Assembly: GCA_005223375.1 (NCBI GenBank)
Contig: RXOD01006376.1
Span: 1-10,523, forward strand
From: Amoebophrya sp. AT5.2
Lineage: Eukaryota; Sar; Dinophyceae; Syndiniales; Amoebophryaceae
Direction of reading: 5' to 3'
Length of the DNA: 10,523 bases
The notes beneath the pieces were generated by a model. It worked only from the letters and a program-made list of their open reading frames with translations, was not told the DNA's origin and did not search any database. Positions within the stretch are counted from its first letter, which is position 1, and every line of letters starts with the position of its first letter. Below, in pieces: positions 7,203 through 10,523 of the stretch. A program made the translations under genes and the position numbers.

Positions 7203-9315
7203 ATGACGTCGCCACCTTCATCGCTTGGCGTTGGCCCACTTGTAAGCCGAAAAAAAGTACTTCAGTTCGTGAACAATTCGGAGATTCCGCGGACGAAAAA
7301 GGAGAAGAAGCCAGACGTTTTGCTACCGGCGCTGCTCCCGGAAAATGGCGGGGAGGACGAGGATTCGGTGGTGGAGCAGCAAGCTTGCGTCTTGGATGAA
7401 GCTGAGGAGCGAGAGCGCATCCAGGAAACGCGGCGCGCCATCGTCAGCGCAATCAATCTCTGCAACGAGGCCACGGACATCGGTTCCGCGGCCCGCCTCA
7501 TCTCTCCCAAAAAAGGTACAGCAGCTTGCTTTTCACATGCTATAGTCAAACTTTGTAGAAGCGCCGGCGATCGAGATCGAAGTAGCTTTCAAAGTCAAGC
7601 CGTGGCCCCTCGATCGTACGTGACATCGTCCTCGGCGCCACGGCTCCCCTCCCCCGGTCGTTCAATATGGGCGCCTTGTTGGTGGGCGACTCACTCGCTC
7701 GGAGTCGAGTCTGTGCTACAATTTGCTAAAAAGTATGAGTACCTATATTTCACCAGCAGGAACAAGAATAAGAACTTCAGGTACCGCTACCGACAACGGA
7801 AAAATGGGCACGCTCTTCGGTCTGGTGAGCGGCAAAAGGGGCGCGGGAACACCTTTATCCTGTCTCGGAGGAGGCAGCAAAAAAAATAGGGCAGGTGCAA
7901 AGCCTAGGCCAGCACTTTGGCGCTCGGATTTCCTTCTTAAGGCCGTGGCGCAACCAGCAGTGACTCCAAGCTTTATGTCGTTCTATTTTTGCGTAGGCTC
8001 CGCAAACCTTCGCGCGCGGACTGGTTCTCCTCGAGAAGATTGTTGCTAGCCGAAAACGTGGCGTTCGCGTTGGAGCTACAGATCGATGCTGGTAGGTCTC
8101 GACGGCTCTGGTCTCGTTTCGATGATGCCGATTCCAATAACGTCTTGGCATGACATTGACACCTCCCTGAACGCCTTGTACCGCTACCAACTTGGTTTCG
8201 GGTGGTCAGTGAGGGCTTCAGAGTTCCGATTCTAGCAGCTGCTACGGGCGGAGGTTCATCTGAATATGAGCAGAAGGAGTGCCCCGGTGATTTTTAAGTG
8301 TTGACTCGGTTTTCGACAGCAACCAACGTACACTGACTAGGTAGACGACACAAAAGGGAGAACCTATTTATTAACCGCGTCCCAAGAAGAAGAACCATTG
8401 CGAGAGATAGTCCGCTTTGGTTTTCCTTTCTAGATGCGATCGTTGCATTTAAATATAAATTTTTCTCGTGCTCTGTTCCTGTTTTGGCAAGAACGAAAAC
8501 GAAGGCCGAGCGCGACGCGGGCTTTTCTACCTTTAACAAGGAGATCAACATGAATCCCACTCCGACCGGCGGGACCGGCACCGCTAGGGCCAGACCACTT
8601 CCTTCCTGGTGTGCAGAGGTGGAGGTGAAGGAAGGCATGGAGCTGAAGAAGGGACTTTCAAAAGGGGAAGTGCTTGTGGGGAGCGACCTGCGGCTCCGAA
8701 GCGTCCAGGCGTTTCTGCACAAAAATCGAACGAAGAACCAGAAAATCGAGGCGTATCTGAGCGAGCTTTTTCGCGAGAAGAAAATCGAGGTTGCCGACGG
8801 CACTTACCTGCTCTACGCCGTTTATGCGCGACATGGACTGCGGTCCTGGTTTCCAGCAGTCCCACCCCATTGAAAATAGCTTCGCTTAGTAAATGTTTGC
8901 CAGCATCAAAATAGCTTCGCTTAGTATAGTTTGTGATAGCAGTCGGAGGCGGCCGCGGACCCCGTTCAAGAGGTCCACGCCGTGCCGCAGGAGTAGCCCC
9001 TTGCTTTTTTTTACTTCTCCGCGTGTCCTAGTTCAAGTGGGCACTGACTAGCGCTAGGTGCAAGGTCGGACTCGGAGTCAAACGCAGACACTGGAAGTGG
9101 AACACCTAAAGAGCCCCGTCTGCGAATCCGCGGACCTTGACGCAATGATTGTAGTCAACCTAATTATACGTACTTCGCTCGTCCATTCTTGGTTGATGCA
9201 GATGCTGCCGAGTATCGACGGCATCGTGTATCGGGCAGTCGGGGACTGCCTCTGGAAATTAGGCCGGACTATCCTGAACATTCAAGAGGACCCCGACCTT
9301 CGGCTGAAACTTTAG
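7203..9315 (+). CDS. Multi-exon gene of unknown function (middle exons uncertain)
   Basis: First exon 7203-7515 opens MTSPPSSLGVGPLVSRKK, followed by a Lys-rich stretch, an acidic stretch (ENGGEDEDSVVEQQ) and a helical segment (ERERIQETRRAIVSAINLCN). It ends AAAAAAG|GTACAG, phase 1. One AG|G-consistent chain continues with 7781-7824 (TATDNGKMGTLFGL, phase 1 to 0), about 8505-8819, 8949-8984, 9058-9150 and 9202-9315, total about 304 residues. The 8505 exon is the strongest later one: ERDAGFSTFNKEINM, a Pro/Gly/Thr linker, then charged helical sequence with VQAFLHKNRTKNQKIEAYL and SELFREKKIEVADGTYLLYA. The last two exons encode LEVEHLKSPVCESADLDAM and MLPSIDGIVYRAVGDCLWK, ending RLKL and TAG. 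Alternatives: reading on to TGA at 8871-8873, or TAG at 8994-8996, or an added exon ending near 8091. I recognise no family. Exon content is likely real; the exact join is a proposal. Confidence 0.45.
7942..8091 (+). other. Candidate exon with two open, coding-like frames
   Basis: Acceptors TTCTTAAG|GCC (7942) and TTTGCGTAG|GCT (7997) precede GC-rich DNA ending at GCTG|GTAGGT (8092). From 7942, phase 1, it reads RADWFSSRRLLLAENVAFAL then ELQIDA, leaving in phase 1, which fits a pyrimidine-preceded acceptor at 8433 (TTTCTAG|ATGCG). From 7997, phase 0, it reads APQTFARGLVLLEKIVASRK and would stop at TAG 8093-8095 or need another donor. I cannot choose from sequence alone. Confidence 0.35.
8873..8926 (+). 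repeat. Two identical 19-nt direct repeats
   Basis: AAAATAGCTTCGCTTAGTA occurs at 8873-8891 and again at 8908-8926, a 35-nt period with a 16-nt spacer. The pair lies just after a possible TGA (8871-8873), in what the preferred gene model treats as an intron. Confidence 0.9.
9151..9201 (+). other. Possible 51-nt in-frame intron
   Basis: Between ATGATT|GTAGTC and GATGCAG|ATGCTG the sequence is AT-rich with CCTAAT as a possible branch point. Its length is a multiple of three and it has no stop, so the frame also reads straight through. The acceptor is AG|A, unlike most others, so read-through coding remains possible. Confidence 0.4.
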
Positions 9316-10010
9316 CAAGACGAAAGCCGGGTAATGATAGCGAGTGGGCATCGAGATAGTAGAGCAAGTTGCTGGCTACGGGCATCTGATAGATAGCTCT
9401 GAGAATCTAAGGCAAGAGCTACTGCTGTTGTGGCGTCTCTGGCGAGAATCAGAAATAGGAGAGACCACGATGATGCGCGACGTGTAGCGGCATGGTGGAC
9501 GCCGGTGGGATTGGTTATATCGAGCGCTGCTACTGCATGAAAAATTCCTTTCGTCTTTGCTAGTGCCACTTCAGGACTAGCAGTTCTACAGTACGCCTGC
9601 ACGGGAGTGATCGCAATTGCGGTGCGGACTCAGTAGCAGCAGACGAGAACAGGAAAGTGGGTGACTTTTTCTTCATCTTCTTGATTGGGTAGAGAGAGAT
9701 GAGCCGGCTCAATGCAGTGTTCCTTGCGGCACGAGTAGAACTAGAACTAGAGCTCGGGGGCCGCTCGCAGTCTTTTGTTAGAACTACAACTAGCGCGAAA
9801 TTCTATAAAGGGTCCTTTCCAGAGGCAAATCCAAATAAGAATACTGCTGCGACGGCGACAATTAATTACTTTAAGTTGAGCTGCTTGAGGTTGAGCTTCC
9901 AGTTCCGCCTAGTATTAATGAATTACTGTGAGGCCGCTGAGGACCATGGATGAGGATGAGCAATCGCCCCCGCTATCTTATTATCGGCTTCTATGTTCTT
10001 TGTAAAAAAG
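9316..10010 (+). other. Region with no supported gene; short repeats
   Basis: Short frames occur (for example ATG at 9492 with 23 codons, ATG at 9699 with 84 codons, and a 96-codon reverse frame at 9312-9602). None shows a family motif. The 9699 frame begins with plausible codons, but its later part is AT-rich with low third-position GC. I see no promoter I can name. Confidence 0.4.
9737..9796 (+). repeat. Imperfect 17-nt direct repeat
   Basis: 9737-9753 (AGAACTAGAACTAGAGC) and 9780-9796 (AGAACTACAACTAGCGC) agree at 15 of 17 positions; the first copy itself contains a short CTAGAA duplication. Confidence 0.8.
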
Positions 10011-10017
10011 GGCGGAC

Positions 10018-10179
10018 ATGCTTCGAGATGACTATTCGAAGTTGCCCGGCGTGACGTTTCGGGGTGGGAGTCAAGACGCGCGACTGTGGGTGAACATGAT
10101 GGAGTATGAGAGTAATCCTACCACGCGTGATGCGCTTCCGATGGTCGTGGAGCAGGCGGCAGACGGACAGGGGCAGTAG
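10018..10179 (+). CDS. 53-residue open frame or terminal exon, unknown function
   Basis: ATG at 10018 to TAG at 10177-10179. The residues look like ordinary globular protein (RDDYSKLPGVTFRGG, then DARLWVNMMEYESNP and a C-terminal ALPMVVEQAADGQGQ), and many third positions are G or C. Just upstream, TTTGTAAAAAAG|GGCGGAC (exon start 10011) has the AG|G form and would enter in phase 2, adding Ala-Asp before the Met. This may therefore be the last exon of a gene whose earlier exons I could not identify. The YSKLPGVTFRGG part has a faint look of the first strand of plant/apicomplexan AP2 domains, but most of that domain is absent, so I do not assign it. Confidence 0.4.
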   Translation: MLRDDYSKLPGVTFRGGSQDARLWVNMMEYESNPTTRDALPMVVEQAADGQGQ

Positions 10180-10377
10180 CTGAATTCGGTGGTGGAGTGG
10201 GGGTGGGGGCGGGCGCGTGAATCGCGACCCTTTTCCAGCCTTTACGTAGGAAGGTAGCCAACCACCAGCAGGGCAAGACAACGTCTATTGAATCTGTTTT
10301 TCCGAGTACAAAGCATAGTTAGATAGAAGCTTACTTATACTTAGCCGCTGTTCGGCATTTTTTGTCTTTATTTGCGC

Positions 10378-10400
10378 AATTGTACGAAAGTAGTACAATT
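10378..10400. repeat. 8-bp perfect inverted repeat with 7-nt loop
   Basis: AATTGTAC at 10378-10385 is the exact reverse complement of GTACAATT at 10393-10400; the loop is GAAAGTA. No T-run follows in the pattern of a bacterial terminator. Confidence 0.9.
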
Positions 10401-10477
10401 TCTATCCAGGTCGGTAAGTGATTCGGTGTTGAAGGCTTGCTACGTTCGCTTATTGGTAGGTAAGACGAAGCCAGCTG

Positions 10478-10523
10478 CACTCCCGCGCAAGCGCGGCACC
10501 CCCGCGCACGCGCGGCACTCCCG
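10478..10523. repeat. 19-nt GC-rich tandem array, each unit a hairpin; runs off the window
   Basis: Units 10478-10496 and 10497-10515 differ at 2 of 19 positions, and a third begins at 10516 and is cut by the window end. Each full unit holds CCGCGC, a 2-nt spacer (AA or AC) and GCGCGG, a perfect 6-bp inverted repeat. Confidence 0.9.

Larger units (their letters stand above)
10180..10523 (+). other. Non-coding right edge
   Basis: No gene is supported. The stretch is AT-rich around 10300-10440 and turns strongly GC-rich at the edge. It contains the inverted repeat at 10378-10400 and the tandem array from 10478. A CCAG|GTCG|GTAAGTG arrangement at 10407-10420 resembles an acceptor and a donor placed four bases apart; I take it as chance. 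Confidence 0.5.

Noticed and set aside
7516..7889. Continuation of the 7203 frame to give a 228-codon single-exon protein
   Set aside because: A good donor (AAAAAAG|GTACAG) sits at 7516 and codon choice shifts away from the exon style after it. Not fully excluded.
8294..8803. 169-codon reverse-strand open frame
   Set aside because: Mirrors the charged exon near 8505-8819; Ser/Phe/Leu-rich composition typical of a shadow frame.
10407..10420. Spliced-leader-like or micro-exon arrangement near GTAAGTG
   Set aside because: The conserved dinoflagellate spliced-leader body is not present upstream of the GTAAG, and a four-base exon has no support.

Overview
The window looks like nuclear DNA of an intron-rich unicellular eukaryote. 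Coding segments are short and GC-rich at third codon positions. They are separated by GT-AG introns of about 50-700 nt, and almost every acceptor I can place is followed by G (AG|G). An AG|G preference is known from dinoflagellates and their relatives, so an alveolate (dinoflagellate-like) source is my best guess, but it is an inference. No dinoflagellate spliced-leader sequence, rRNA, tRNA, CRISPR array, bacterial operon or transposase was seen. All genes I can support are on the + strand.

Layout. (1) 109-2119: a four-exon gene for a family-34-type (GMA12/MNN10-like) glycosyltransferase, the only product I can name. (2) 2120-3049: apparent intergenic DNA with a G-tract repeat next to the stop and a possible alternative first exon. 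(3) 3050-4918: a five-exon gene for an unrecognised protein of about 366 residues, with all splice phases agreeing. (4) 4919-5531: unresolved DNA with a coding-like acidic frame. (5) about 5532-6840: a gene for a small, charged, probably helical protein; the core exons are well supported, the 5' end is not. (6) about 7203-9315: a further multi-exon gene of unknown function; the first and later exons are visible, the middle is ambiguous. It may instead be the 3' half of gene 5. (7) 9316-10010: mostly featureless apart from short repeats. (8) 10018-10179: a 53-codon frame or terminal exon. (9) 10180-10523: non-coding, with an 8-bp inverted repeat and the start of a GC-rich 19-nt tandem array that runs off the window.

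The genes share orientation and intron style, but nothing shows that they work together. I see no operon or named gene cluster. The glycosyltransferase would act in Golgi/ER glycan synthesis if its family assignment holds. The other proteins have no function I can defend. I did not find a convincing new biological system; the most useful leads are the uniform AG|G splicing, the hairpin-forming array at the right edge, and several duplicated sequences at or near splice sites.
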